From JAGVSZ01 sp019137045 (GTDB lineage: Bacteria > Pseudomonadota > Gammaproteobacteria > Burkholderiales > SG8-39), in assembly GCA_046347635.1 (NCBI GenBank), contig JAXMFT010000007.1, positions 1 through 64,000 of the forward strand: a stretch of DNA of 64,000 nt, given 5' to 3'. Positions 46,935 to 55,622 of this stretch are shown one piece after another. Numbering within the stretch: the first letter of the stretch is position 1; each line of letters begins with the position of its first letter. The translations under genes were made by a program, and so were the position numbers. A model generated the notes under the pieces. That model was not told the origin of the DNA. It made no database searches and saw nothing but the letters and a program-made list of their open reading frames with translations.

Positions 46935-47556
46935 CCTGACCGCGCACCGCGGCCGCCATCGCGCGCGCGGCGTCCCCGCCGTCGCCCTCGAGCCCGGCGA
47001 CCACGCCGGCGCGGTCGGCCGCCGGGCGGTTCTGGCTCACCTTCCACTTGCCGAGGAGCCGCGCGACCGGCAGCTCGATGCCGACGATCGCGGCGAGGAG
47101 CTGATCGACGTAGTCGCCGGGCGCGTCGCTCACCTTCCAGGGCGCGGCGCGCCGCGCCTCGTGACGGTCGGTGAGCCGGGTGACGAACGCGCGCAGCCAC
47201 GCGGGGTCGTCGATCGCGCGCAGTCGGCCGTAGGCGTGCACCGCCACGTAGTTCCACGTCGGCACCACCTTGCCGCTCTCGCGCTTGGTCGGGTACCACG
47301 AGGGGGTGACGTAGCTCTCCGGGCCCTGGAAGATCACGAGCGCGTCGCCCGCGCCGTCGCGCCACACCGGGTTCGCGCGCGCGACGTGCGCGCGCAGCGT
47401 GCCGAAGGGCGCCGGGTCGGGATCGATCTCGAACGGAACGTGATTCGCCTCGAGGCCGCCCGCGCCGGCGGTCACGAGCGTGCCGAGCGGGTGCGCGCGG
47501 ATCAGGCCGTGCAGCACGTCCACGCGGGTCTCCTCGAAGTGCTTGGGCAGGTACAT
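46927..47556 (-). CDS. PaiB-like FMN-binding split-barrel protein
   Basis: 209 aa. MYLPKHFEETRVDVLHGLIR, GPESYVTPSWYPTK, VPTWNYVAVHAYGRLRAIDD and LLGKWKVSQNRP are the PaiB family pattern. In Bacillus PaiB is reported as a negative regulator of sporulation and protease genes; in proteobacteria it is probably a flavin- or haem-type oxidoreductase-like protein. ATG at 47556 begins the conserved MYxPxHF. Its end overlaps the decayed gene by 8 nt. Confidence 0.87.
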   Translation of the reverse strand: MYLPKHFEETRVDVLHGLIRAHPLGTLVTAGAGGLEANHVPFEIDPDPAPFGTLRAHVARANPVWRDGAGDALVIFQGPESYVTPSWYPTKRESGKVVPTWNYVAVHAYGRLRAIDDPAWLRAFVTRLTDRHEARRAAPWKVSDAPGDYVDQLLAAIVGIELPVARLLGKWKVSQNRPAADRAGVVAGLEGDGGDAARAMAAAVRGQAT

Positions 47557-47607
47557 GCGGATCTCGCTGGGGGAAGAGGGCGGGGTGGACGATCGCACCG
47601 CCGGCGT

Positions 47608-47826
47608 TCAACGCTCGCCCGGTGCGGGACGCCCGCCGCGGACGGCGCCGACGACGGCGGCGATCAGCGCGACGAGCGGGCCGACGACGAACGCGCCGGT
47701 CATCACCGCTTCGAGCGCGCGGTCGTGGGTGTTGCCGGAGAGCGCGTGCACGAGCAGGGATCCGACCACGCCGCCGGCGACATAGCCGGCGATCCCGTAG
47801 GCCAGGGCGAGGGCGAGCCGTCTCAT
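47608..47826 (-). CDS. Small membrane protein, unknown function
   Basis: 72 aa with two TM helices (LALALAYGIAGYVAGGVVGS and MTGAFVVGPLVALIAAVVGA) separated by a short polar loop. It lies between dapB-like and paiB-like genes on the same strand, 55 nt and 51 nt from them. No family recognised. Confidence 0.6.
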   Translation of the reverse strand: MRRLALALAYGIAGYVAGGVVGSLLVHALSGNTHDRALEAVMTGAFVVGPLVALIAAVVGAVRGGRPAPGER

Positions 47827-47881
47827 GCGGGCCTGCGCGGGCCGGCGCGGACGGCGGTCCGCGCCCGTTTCGCGGCGCGAG

Positions 47882-48688
47882 TCACGGATCCAGGTCGAGC
47901 ACCGTGTCGAGGCCGCGGTGGAGCCCGACGAGCGTCGCGACCTTGCGGATCGCGAGCAGCGCCCCGTCGACGTAGGGGCGGGCGCTGCTCCCGGAGTCGT
48001 GCCGGAGCGTCAGCTTCTGGTCGGGCATCCCGAAGATGACCTCGGCGCTGATCACGTAGCCCGGCAGGCGCACCGAGTGCACCTGGGACCCGGCGACCGT
48101 CGCGCCGCGCGCCTCGCGCGGGCCGACCGTGCTCGCCACGGGCACCGTCGGCGCCGGGGCGCGCACCCGCCCCAGGCGGAACGCGAGCTCGCGCGCGGTG
48201 CCGCTCGGGGCGTCGACCTTGTCGTCGTGCGCGTAGTCGATGATCTCCCACTGCGGGATGTACCGGGCCGCGGTCTCGGCGAACTTCTGCAGCAGCACGA
48301 CCGTCAGGGCGAAGTTGCCGCAGGCGAGCACGCCGCGGCGCTGCCTGCGCGCGAGCGCGTCGATCTGCGCGAAATCGTCCTCCGCGAGGCCGGAGGTCCC
48401 CACCACCACGTGCGCGCCGCGCTCGAGGGCGGTCAGGACGTTGGCGCGCGCGGTGTCCGGTTTCGTGTACTCGACGAAGACGTCGCAGGGAGCGGCGAGC
48501 GCCGCGGCGGCCGAAGCGTGGATGCGAGCGGCGAGCCGCGGCTCGTCCAGCACCTCGCCCAGGACGCGGCCGGCGTGCCGGCGCGCGACCGCGGCGACGA
48601 GGTCGAGATCCGCGGCCTGCGCGATCCCGCGTGCGAGCGCGGAGCCCGCCCAGCCGGTCGCGCCGGCGAGACATACCTTGAGCGTCAT
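47882..48688 (-). CDS. DapB-like dihydrodipicolinate reductase paralogue
   Basis: 268 aa. A Rossmann N terminus (LAGATGWAGSALARGI in place of the usual GAxGRMG) is followed by VEYTKPDT in place of DFTxP. The substrate loop is KVDAPSGTA with YAHDD before it; canonical DapB has HHxxK, giving the catalytic His four residues before Lys, while here the single His is three before. The C terminus FGMPDQKLTLRHDSGSSARPY is family-like. Divergent motifs, and neighbours with no lysine genes, suggest either a distant DapB or another imine reductase. Confidence 0.78.
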   Translation of the reverse strand: MTLKVCLAGATGWAGSALARGIAQAADLDLVAAVARRHAGRVLGEVLDEPRLAARIHASAAAALAAPCDVFVEYTKPDTARANVLTALERGAHVVVGTSGLAEDDFAQIDALARRQRRGVLACGNFALTVVLLQKFAETAARYIPQWEIIDYAHDDKVDAPSGTARELAFRLGRVRAPAPTVPVASTVGPREARGATVAGSQVHSVRLPGYVISAEVIFGMPDQKLTLRHDSGSSARPYVDGALLAIRKVATLVGLHRGLDTVLDLDP

Positions 48689-48833
48689 CGATCTTCCTTT
48701 CGGCGCCTGCCCGTCCGGCCCCCGGGGCGACTACGCGGCCCGGCTCCGGCGAATTGTCGCCCAACGCCTCCGTCGGCGCCGCCGGCCGGGAACGATCGCC
48801 TCGAACGCGCCCGCCGCGCCAGGCATTGCGCCG

Positions 48834-49820
48834 TCAACGCGCGCCGTGAGCGGCACCTTCGTGCCGCCGCAGGGCGGCGAGCGCTTCGCTCGCAATGCGC
48901 TCGACGAGCGCGTCCGCACGCTCGATCGAATGGATCAGCCCGGCTGCTTCGCCGAACCAGACGCCGGTGTTCTCCGGGTCGCCTGCGGCGAACGCCTGGC
49001 GATAGCGCGGCCCCTCCACCGCGACATTGCGCTCCAGCTCGTCTTCCCGCCCGTGCCATCGGTCGGTGAACGCGTTGCGGCGAATCCGCGCGGTGAACCC
49101 CTGCGGCCACGGGATCTGCCGCGCGATGTCGGCAACCCGCGTGCGGATCGTCCCGTCGCCGTTGGTTGCGACGATCGCCTGATGATGCCGTGCGCCGACC
49201 AGGGCTTCCGCGCAGGCCCAGAACCGCGTGCCCATCAGCACGCCGTCGGCGCCGAGCATGAGCGCGGCGGCGAGCCCGCGGCCGTCCGCGATGCCCCCGG
49301 CGGCGAGGAGCAGCGTCGCGGGAGCGTGGGCGCGGAGGTAGTCCGCCGCCTCCGGAACGAAGCTGATCGCGCCGCGCAGGGCACCATGGCCGCCGGCCTC
49401 CGTTCCCTGGGCGACGACGGCGTCGGCCCCGACGTCGACGGCATCCATGACGTGCGCCAGGTCCTGGCACTGGCAGAGCAGCCGGGCCCCGGCCGCGCGG
49501 ATCTCGGCCGCGAACGGCCGGGGATCGCCGAACGAGAGCATGACGGCCGCGGGCCGGTGCCGCAGGACGTCGGTCAGCAGGGAAGGCGACTTGCGCAAGG
49601 ACCAGGTGATGAACCCGACGCCGACCGGTTGCCCCGCGGCCGCGCGGAACTGCTCCGCCAGCCAGGCCGGATCGCCGTATCCGCCGCCGATCAATCCGAG
49701 ACCTCCGCCGCGACTGACGGCGGCCGCGAGCGCTCCGCCGCCGGCGAAGGCCATGGGGGCCGACACGATGGGGTGCCGGAGGTTCCAGGCGCGCGTCAAA
49801 CGGGTCGCCAGCGCGGTCAC
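48834..49820 (-). CDS. Nitronate monooxygenase (2-nitropropane dioxygenase family)
   Basis: 328 aa TIM-barrel flavoenzyme. RHPIVSAPMAFAGGGALAAA at the N terminus, AVVAQGTEAGGHGA as the FMN/substrate loop with its histidine, LLLAAGGIADGRGLAAALML and GADGVLMGTRF are clear. It oxidises alkyl nitronates; in many proteobacteria its true substrate is unknown. On the same strand as a Bug binding protein upstream and dapB-like gene downstream. Confidence 0.88.
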   Translation of the reverse strand: MTALATRLTRAWNLRHPIVSAPMAFAGGGALAAAVSRGGGLGLIGGGYGDPAWLAEQFRAAAGQPVGVGFITWSLRKSPSLLTDVLRHRPAAVMLSFGDPRPFAAEIRAAGARLLCQCQDLAHVMDAVDVGADAVVAQGTEAGGHGALRGAISFVPEAADYLRAHAPATLLLAAGGIADGRGLAAALMLGADGVLMGTRFWACAEALVGARHHQAIVATNGDGTIRTRVADIARQIPWPQGFTARIRRNAFTDRWHGREDELERNVAVEGPRYRQAFAAGDPENTGVWFGEAAGLIHSIERADALVERIASEALAALRRHEGAAHGAR

Positions 49821-49950
49821 GCGGTGCTCTCCAACGCCCCCAATGCAGTCCCGAGCGTGCAGGCCAATGCGCTCGATGCCCCGCCACGCCGAACCCGCGC
49901 AGCGATCCGGGCCCCGGCCCCCCCGGACTGCCGCACGGGTCCGCTGCCGC

Positions 49951-50934
49951 TCAATCGGGCTTGATGTTGAGCGACCGGATCACCTTGGTCCAGCGCGTGA
50001 TCTCGCTGTCGACGTAGCGCGCGAACGGATCGGGCCCCATGAACTCGGGTTCCGCGCCCTGGGCGCGCAGCGCGTCGGCGACGGTCTTGTCCTGCAGCGC
50101 GCGCTCGGTGGCGAGGGCGAGTCGGTCCACGATCTCCCGCGGCGTGCCGGCGGGGGCGAAGAAACCGGTCCAGGTGGACGAGATCACGCTCTTGTAGCCG
50201 AGCTCGGCGAAGGTCGGCACGTCGGGCAGGGCGAAATGGCGCTTGCCCGCCGTCACCGCCAGCGGAACCAGCTTGCCGGCGCGGATCTGGGGCAGCGCCA
50301 CCGGCACGGTGTTGAACATCATCGTGATCTGTCCGCCCAGGAGGTCGGTGGTCGCCGGCGCGCCGCCCTTGTAGGGAACGTGAACCAGACTCACCTTGGC
50401 CTCGGCGGCGAAGAGCTCGCCGGCGAGGTGGAGCGAGGTGCCGTTGCCGGCCGACCCGAACGTGAGCTTGCCCGGTTCCTTGCGTGCCCGCGCCAGCATG
50501 TCGTCGACGCTCTTGATGCCCGAGGCCGGCGTCACCACCAGCACGTTGGGCACGCCGGCGAGATGGGCGATCGGGACGAAGTCCTTGCGCGGGTCGTAGG
50601 GCAGCTTGGCGAACAGCCCGGCGTTGGCGCCATGGGTGGCGGAAGTGCCCGCGAGCAGCGTGTAGCCGTCGGGCGCGCTCTTCGCGACGATCTCGGAGCC
50701 GATGTTTCCGCCGGCGCCGGGGCGATTCTCGACGACGATGGACTGGCCGAGCTCCTTGCCGAGCTGCGGCGCGACGGCGCGGACGATGACGTCGATCGCG
50801 CCGCCCGCGGCGAACGGGACCACGATGCGGACGGGTTTGGTGGGATAGCTGTCCGCCCATGCCGGGGCGGTCGCGACCAGGACGCCGCCGAGCGCGCACG
50901 CGAATCGGCCGGCCAAGCAGGAGAGTGGATTCAT
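49951..50934 (-). CDS. Bug/TctC-family tripartite tricarboxylate transporter substrate-binding protein
   Basis: 327 aa. Signal peptide (ALGGVLVATAPAWA) then YPTKPVRIVVPFAAGGAIDV, VVENRPGAGGNIGSEIVAKS and VPYKGGAPATTDLLGGQI, the Bug family pattern. Ligand unknown; such orphan binding proteins without membrane subunits are abundant in Burkholderiales. A 130-nt gap separates it from the nitronate monooxygenase. Confidence 0.9.
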   Translation of the reverse strand: MNPLSCLAGRFACALGGVLVATAPAWADSYPTKPVRIVVPFAAGGAIDVIVRAVAPQLGKELGQSIVVENRPGAGGNIGSEIVAKSAPDGYTLLAGTSATHGANAGLFAKLPYDPRKDFVPIAHLAGVPNVLVVTPASGIKSVDDMLARARKEPGKLTFGSAGNGTSLHLAGELFAAEAKVSLVHVPYKGGAPATTDLLGGQITMMFNTVPVALPQIRAGKLVPLAVTAGKRHFALPDVPTFAELGYKSVISSTWTGFFAPAGTPREIVDRLALATERALQDKTVADALRAQGAEPEFMGPDPFARYVDSEITRWTKVIRSLNIKPD

Positions 50935-51071
50935 CCGGACATGCTCCAGGGGTGGATGCGGGGAGCGCGGATCTTAACAAACCACACCGCGGCCAACCGC
51001 ACGACCTGCGTGGACCGCGCGTCGCTCGTGCGAGCGCGACTCCCGTCGTTTCCCTGCGGCGGCCGCGATGC

Positions 51072-51965
51072 TCACGGTCCGATCACGGGCGCGCCACGCT
51101 GTGCGTGCAAGAGCGGCGCCTCGCGCCGCGTCGGCCGCGCGAGCAGCGCGAGCAACCCTGCCAGCGAGAGCAGGTCCTCGCGGTTGTGCTCGAGGATGCG
51201 CGGGAGAGCCGTCGCGTCGCCCCGCTGCAGCCACCGCTGCCACGCGGCCGGCACGTCCGCACCCGGAAGGTCGTCGGTGCGCGCGTAGCCGAGCGCGCGT
51301 TCCTCGGCAGTGCGCAGCCGGCAGTCCGGCCATCCCTCGCGCAGTCGCCGCCGCGTGACGTGCAGCAGGTCGAGGTGCGACGGTTCCTGGTCGGGTCCCG
51401 CAAGCCCCGCGAGCCGCGTCCGCGCGCGCAGCAGCGGCAGGTCGAACGACTTCCCGTTGAAGGTGACGAGGCACGCGTGCGCCCGCAGCGCCGCGTTCAG
51501 CGCTTCGAGCAGCCCGCGCTCCCCGCCGAAAGCGGTCATGAGCAGCTGGCGGACGTGCAGCGCCTCGTCGCGGACGCCCGCCAGCCCGAGCACGAACGCC
51601 GCGGTCCCGGTCCCCCCGGCGAGGCCGCTGGTCTCGGTGTCGAGGAAGAGCAGATCCCCGGCGTCGATCCCGGCTGCATCGGGCAGCGAGCGCCGCGCGC
51701 CTGCGGCCAGTTCGCCCGCGCGCGCGATGCGCGTCGCGCCGTGCGCGAGCGGCAGCGGGAAGCTGCGCTCGACCGCGAGGAGCCCCGGCGCGAGGACTGC
51801 GCCGCCGAGCCGCTGCGCCAGCTCGTCGTCGAGCGGGCGACGCGCGTTGATCTCCGCCGCCCGCGTGCGCAGCCGCGCGATCCGGTCGGCGAGCGGCGTC
51901 GGGAGGGGGACCGGCGCCCGGCTCGCGCTGCCGAGCCGCTCCAGCCGCGCGCGCAGCGCGCTCAA
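51072..51965 (-). CDS. MrfB/YprB-like RNase H-fold exonuclease
   Basis: 297 aa, TTG start overlapping the helicase TGA by 3 nt. A DEDD-type exonuclease core begins with D109-x-E111 (LLFLDTETSGLAGGTGTAAF). FNGKSFDLPLLRAR and LEHNREDLLSLAGLLALL supply the later acidic residues. B. subtilis YprB (MrfB) has this fold, works with helicase YprA (MrfA) and is needed for mitomycin C repair. The coupled order helicase-exonuclease is the same here. Residues 1-100 carry no other domain that I recognise. Confidence 0.83.
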   Translation of the reverse strand: MSALRARLERLGSASRAPVPLPTPLADRIARLRTRAAEINARRPLDDELAQRLGGAVLAPGLLAVERSFPLPLAHGATRIARAGELAAGARRSLPDAAGIDAGDLLFLDTETSGLAGGTGTAAFVLGLAGVRDEALHVRQLLMTAFGGERGLLEALNAALRAHACLVTFNGKSFDLPLLRARTRLAGLAGPDQEPSHLDLLHVTRRRLREGWPDCRLRTAEERALGYARTDDLPGADVPAAWQRWLQRGDATALPRILEHNREDLLSLAGLLALLARPTRREAPLLHAQRGAPVIGP

Positions 51966-54421
51966 CTCGGCCGCTCCCCGGCGCGCTCGCCGCGCAGCAG
52001 CCGCAGCACGCGCAGCGCCGCCGCCTTCGGCGTGAACGCGGCGTGCTCGTCGCCTGCGAGCACCGGCCCGACGCAGGCCGGGCAGCCGTGCCGGCACGAG
52101 CAGCGCTCGACGAGGTCGATCGAGTGGTCGAGCACCCGGTCGCGCAGGTCGAAGAGCGGCGCGGCGAGGCCGATCCCGCCGGGAAAGTTGTCGTACAGAT
52201 AGAGCGTGGGCCGGAACGGTCTTGCGCCCGGTCCGACGTCGACCACCGCCCCGTCGAGCCCGCGCGCCTCCGCGGCGCCGTCGGCCCCCGCGGCCGCGCA
52301 CCACGCGCTCTCCGGCCCGCCGTCGCCGACCGCCCGGCCGAGGTCGTGCAGCTCGGCGAGGGAGAGGAGGGCGGCGATCCGGTGCATCACGCTCGCCGCG
52401 CCGAGAAACCCGCCGAGCGCCGCCTGCCGCGTCGCGAACGCCCGCTCGAGCGCGTGCGGGGCCGCCTCCCACCACACGGCGGTGGTGTGCATCTCCTGGT
52501 CGGGCAGGCGGACCTGGCCGTAGCCCACGTTCTCGTGCGTGTAGTAGCGGATCTTCTTGTACCCGGCGACGCGCCGCAGCACGTGCACCTCGCCGTGCGC
52601 CGCGCGCGCGGTCGCATGGCCGGCCGCGTCGAACTCGTCGAGCGGCTTGAGCTTCGTGTAGTCGATCGCGTCGGTGTAGTAGTCGGCGCGCGTTGCGCGC
52701 ACGAACGCCTTGCGCCCCGTCCAGTCGAGGCGCTCCACCTGCCAGGGCTGCGCCTGCACCAGGTAGATCGCGCCCTCGTAGAGCGTGACCGCGGCGCTGG
52801 CGTAGTCCACCTCGGCCAGCACGTCCTTGCGCCCGTCGGTGACGTCGATCACCACGAAGTTGCCCTCCGCGACCGAGCGCAGGCTCACCGTGTTGGCGGG
52901 GTAGCTGTCGGCGATCCAGTGCCAGCGCGACCCGTCGCGATGCACGATGCCCTGGTCGGCGAGGTAGCCGAGCGCCTCGCCGAGCGCCACGGCGCCGAAG
53001 GCCTCGCCGTCCTCGAACGGCAGCTCGAACGCGGCGCAGCGCACGTGGTCCATCAGGATGAGGAGTTGGTCGGGATCGATGCGCGCGTGCTCCGGGCTCG
53101 CGCCGAGGAAGAACTCCGGGTGGCGGGCGAGATACTGGTCGAGCGGGTCGCTCGAGCACACCAGCACGCCGACCGCGGTGCGGTTGCGCCGCCCGGCCCG
53201 GCCGAAGCGCTGCAGGGCGCCCGCGATGGTGCCCGGATAGGCGTTGAGCACGCACACGTCCAGCGCGCCGATGTCCATCCCCAGCTCGAGCGCGGAGGTC
53301 GACACGACGCAGTCGAGCGCGCCGGCGCGCAGTTTCGCTTCGGTGTCGCGCCGCTCGGTCGGCAGGTAGCCGCCGCGGTAGCCGGCGACGCGCGCCGGCT
53401 TGCGCGGATCGCGGTCGTACGCGTCCTTGAGGTACTTCGTCAGCACCTCGACCTCCAGGCGCGAGTTGGCGAACACGATCGTCTTCAGCCCCAGCTCCAG
53501 GGCGCAGCGCGCGATGCGGGTCGACTGCGAGCGCGCCGAGGCGCGGAGGCCGAGGTCCGGGTTCACCACCGGCGGGTTCCACACGAGCAGATGCTTGCGC
53601 CCGCTCGGCGCCCCCGACTCGGTCACGGCGGCGACCGGCCCCCCGAGCAGCCGCTCGGCGAGCTCCGCCGGGTTCGCGATCGTGGCCGAGCACAGGATGA
53701 AGGTCGGCTGCGATCCGTAGAAGCGGCACACCCGCCGCAGCCGCCGCACGAGGTTGGCGACGTGCGCGCCGAACACGCCGCGGTAGGTGTGCAGCTCGTC
53801 GACGACGACGAAGCGCAGCGCCTCGAAGAACTGCGCCCACTTGGTGTGATGGGGCAGGATGGCCTGGTGCAGCATGTCCGGGTTGGAGACGACGACGTCG
53901 CCTTTCGTGCGCACCGCCTTGCGCGCGTCGCCGGGCGTGTCGCCGTCGAAGGTGTACGCGCGGACGCCGAGGCTGCCGGCGGCGTTCAGCGCCAGGAGTT
54001 CCGCCGTCTGGTCCTGTGCGAGCGCCTTCGTGGGAAAGAGGTAGAGCGCCTTCGCGCCGGTCCCGAGCGCCGCGTCGAGGACCGGGAGGTTGTAGCAGAG
54101 CGTCTTGCCCGACGCGGTCGGGGTGACGACGACCGTGTCGCGGCCGGCGGCGACGTGGTCCCACGCCTCGCGCTGATGGCTGTAGAGCCGCAGGATGCCG
54201 CGCTCGCGCAGGGCGCCCGCGAGCCGCGGGTCGAGGCCGGCGGGAAAGTCGGCGAAGCGTGCGGTGCGCGCCGGAACGAGCACCTCACCCGCGATGCGCT
54301 CGGGCGCGTCGCGCCGGAGCCGGTCGACGAGCGCCTCCGCGCTGCGCTCCGGGCGCCGCAGGCGCGCGCGGGAGTCGGCGGGTGCGAACAGATCCTGCGC
54401 GACTTCGGCGGCTCGCATCAT
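51962..54421 (-). CDS. MrfA/YprA-like superfamily 2 helicase with C-terminal four-cysteine module
   Basis: 819 aa. Motif I TPTASGKT (100-107), motif II DELH (208-211, VVDELHTYRGVFG), motif III LCSATIANPAE and motif VI QRFGRAGRRN are present. The DUF1998-type C terminus has CSCRHGCPAC (774-783), the four cysteines of MrfA that bind zinc. In B. subtilis the enzyme is a 3'-5' DNA helicase acting in mitomycin C repair outside UvrABC. The start may be ATG 54421 or the next codon, 54418. A general Lhr-like helicase is the alternative, but the cysteine module and partner gene favour MrfA. Confidence 0.86.
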   Translation of the reverse strand: MMRAAEVAQDLFAPADSRARLRRPERSAEALVDRLRRDAPERIAGEVLVPARTARFADFPAGLDPRLAGALRERGILRLYSHQREAWDHVAAGRDTVVVTPTASGKTLCYNLPVLDAALGTGAKALYLFPTKALAQDQTAELLALNAAGSLGVRAYTFDGDTPGDARKAVRTKGDVVVSNPDMLHQAILPHHTKWAQFFEALRFVVVDELHTYRGVFGAHVANLVRRLRRVCRFYGSQPTFILCSATIANPAELAERLLGGPVAAVTESGAPSGRKHLLVWNPPVVNPDLGLRASARSQSTRIARCALELGLKTIVFANSRLEVEVLTKYLKDAYDRDPRKPARVAGYRGGYLPTERRDTEAKLRAGALDCVVSTSALELGMDIGALDVCVLNAYPGTIAGALQRFGRAGRRNRTAVGVLVCSSDPLDQYLARHPEFFLGASPEHARIDPDQLLILMDHVRCAAFELPFEDGEAFGAVALGEALGYLADQGIVHRDGSRWHWIADSYPANTVSLRSVAEGNFVVIDVTDGRKDVLAEVDYASAAVTLYEGAIYLVQAQPWQVERLDWTGRKAFVRATRADYYTDAIDYTKLKPLDEFDAAGHATARAAHGEVHVLRRVAGYKKIRYYTHENVGYGQVRLPDQEMHTTAVWWEAAPHALERAFATRQAALGGFLGAASVMHRIAALLSLAELHDLGRAVGDGGPESAWCAAAGADGAAEARGLDGAVVDVGPGARPFRPTLYLYDNFPGGIGLAAPLFDLRDRVLDHSIDLVERCSCRHGCPACVGPVLAGDEHAAFTPKAAALRVLRLLRGERAGERPS

Positions 54422-54498
54422 TCCGGCTCTCCATTGACGACACTGGGAGAGCAGGATGCGACAGGCGGTGGCACACGCGGTGAGCCACCGGCCGCGCG

Positions 54499-54903
54499 CT
54501 ACCGGACCACGTTGCGGACGATGTCCAGGACGGTGGCGGTGCGCGCGTCGAGCAGCACCAGGTGGCGGCCGACGATCGCGCGCTCCACGCCCGCCGGGAC
54601 CGGCGCGAGCTGGGATTCGAGCGGCCAGGGCAGGGGCGCCCGGGCCACGCCGCGCGGCAGGCGGTCGGCGGGCGCGAGCGTCCGGTCGATCTCCCGGGGC
54701 AGCTTGCCGTCGGGGTGGTAGGTGCGGGTCACGTAGTCCGGGTAACGCGTGAACCAGGCGTCGATGCGCTGGCGGTCGGCGCCGGAGAAACCGATGGCCG
54801 GTTGCAGCCAGCGCGCGGGATCGGCGGGGCGGCGCGCGTCGGCAAGCGCCGGACCGGTGCCGAGCACCCCGAGGGCGACGATCAATGACGCGAGGCGTTT
54901 CAT
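54499..54903 (-). CDS. CigR/RcnB-like periplasmic protein
   Basis: 134 aa. Signal peptide (MKRLASLIVALGVLGTGPALA), then LPRGVARAPLPWPLESQLAP and VERAIVGRHLVLLDARTATV LDIV, which resembles the C-terminal repeat of CigR (anti-virulence regulator) and RcnB proteins. Those are periplasmic; RcnB modulates Ni/Co export. Function here cannot be assigned. ATG 54903 begins the signal peptide; the longer frame upstream lacks a coding look. A divergent 301-nt spacer separates it from hsp20. Confidence 0.65.
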   Translation of the reverse strand: MKRLASLIVALGVLGTGPALADARRPADPARWLQPAIGFSGADRQRIDAWFTRYPDYVTRTYHPDGKLPREIDRTLAPADRLPRGVARAPLPWPLESQLAPVPAGVERAIVGRHLVLLDARTATVLDIVRNVVR

Positions 54904-55137
54904 CGGATGTGAGTCCGCGCGGGCGGATCGGGCGCGCGGCCCGCTCGGGCGGCCGGGCGCGGGCGCGCGCGGCGGCTGCAGCGTGGACCGGTGGTGGGCT
55001 CCGGAGTTCTTGTTCTTACAAACAGATACGTGTCGGGCAACGGCGACGCATGGTACCGGCGTCGGCCCGGGCCAGCCGCGCAATGGGTCACGCCGTCGGG
55101 CGGGGCGGGGGCGGAGGCAGGCACTGCGTCACGGGAC

Positions 55138-55164
55138 TTGATTGCCCGCCCGGGGCCGCCATGT
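55138..55164 (+). promoter_or_regulatory. Sigma-32-like heat-shock promoter of hsp20-lon
   Basis: TTGATT (55138-55143), 13-bp spacer and CGCCATGT (55157-55164) match the RpoH -35 core and 7 of 8 positions of CCCCATNT. The hsp20 ATG is 41 nt further. The remaining 230 nt of the spacer towards the CigR-like gene show nothing firm. Confidence 0.6.
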
Positions 55165-55204
55165 AACGAGGGACGAATACCCCCGGCGAGGGAGGCAGGC
55201 AACG

Positions 55205-55612
55205 ATGCGATCGCGGGATCCCAACCAGTGGATGTGGGCCGAGGCCCTGAAGTTGCTCGACGAGGCGAACCGCCTGCAGCGGCGCTTCTTCGAGGTGAGC
55301 GTCCGGTCGGTCGCCGCCCCCCAGTGGGAGCCCCCGGTGGACATCTTCGAGTCGGACGAGGAGCTGTGGCTCTTCTACGCGTTGCCCGGCGTCGCGCCGG
55401 AGCAGGTGGAGGCGGCCGTGGAGGGCGCCGAGCTGGTGGTGCGCGGGGAGCGGCTGCTGCCCCCGGTCGCGCACACGACGACCATCCGGCGGCTCGAGCT
55501 GCCGCACGGGCGCTTCGAGCGCCGCATCCCGCTGCCGGCGGGCCGCTTCGAGCTGAGCACGCGGCAGACCGATCGCGGCTGCCTCGTGCTCGGGCTGCGG
55601 CGAATCGCGTGA
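55205..55612 (+). CDS. Small heat-shock protein, Hsp20/alpha-crystallin family
   Basis: 135 aa. The alpha-crystallin domain runs from about residue 35 (PPVDIFESDEELWLFYALPG) through LVVRGER to the C-terminal RRIPLPAGRFELSTRQTDRG and GLRRIA. It is a cytoplasmic holdase for unfolded proteins. ATG at 55205 behind GGAGG. Lon starts 10 nt after its stop, so chaperone and protease are made together. Confidence 0.88.
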   Translation: MRSRDPNQWMWAEALKLLDEANRLQRRFFEVSVRSVAAPQWEPPVDIFESDEELWLFYALPGVAPEQVEAAVEGAELVVRGERLLPPVAHTTTIRRLELPHGRFERRIPLPAGRFELSTRQTDRGCLVLGLRRIA

Positions 55613-55622
55613 GGACATGACG

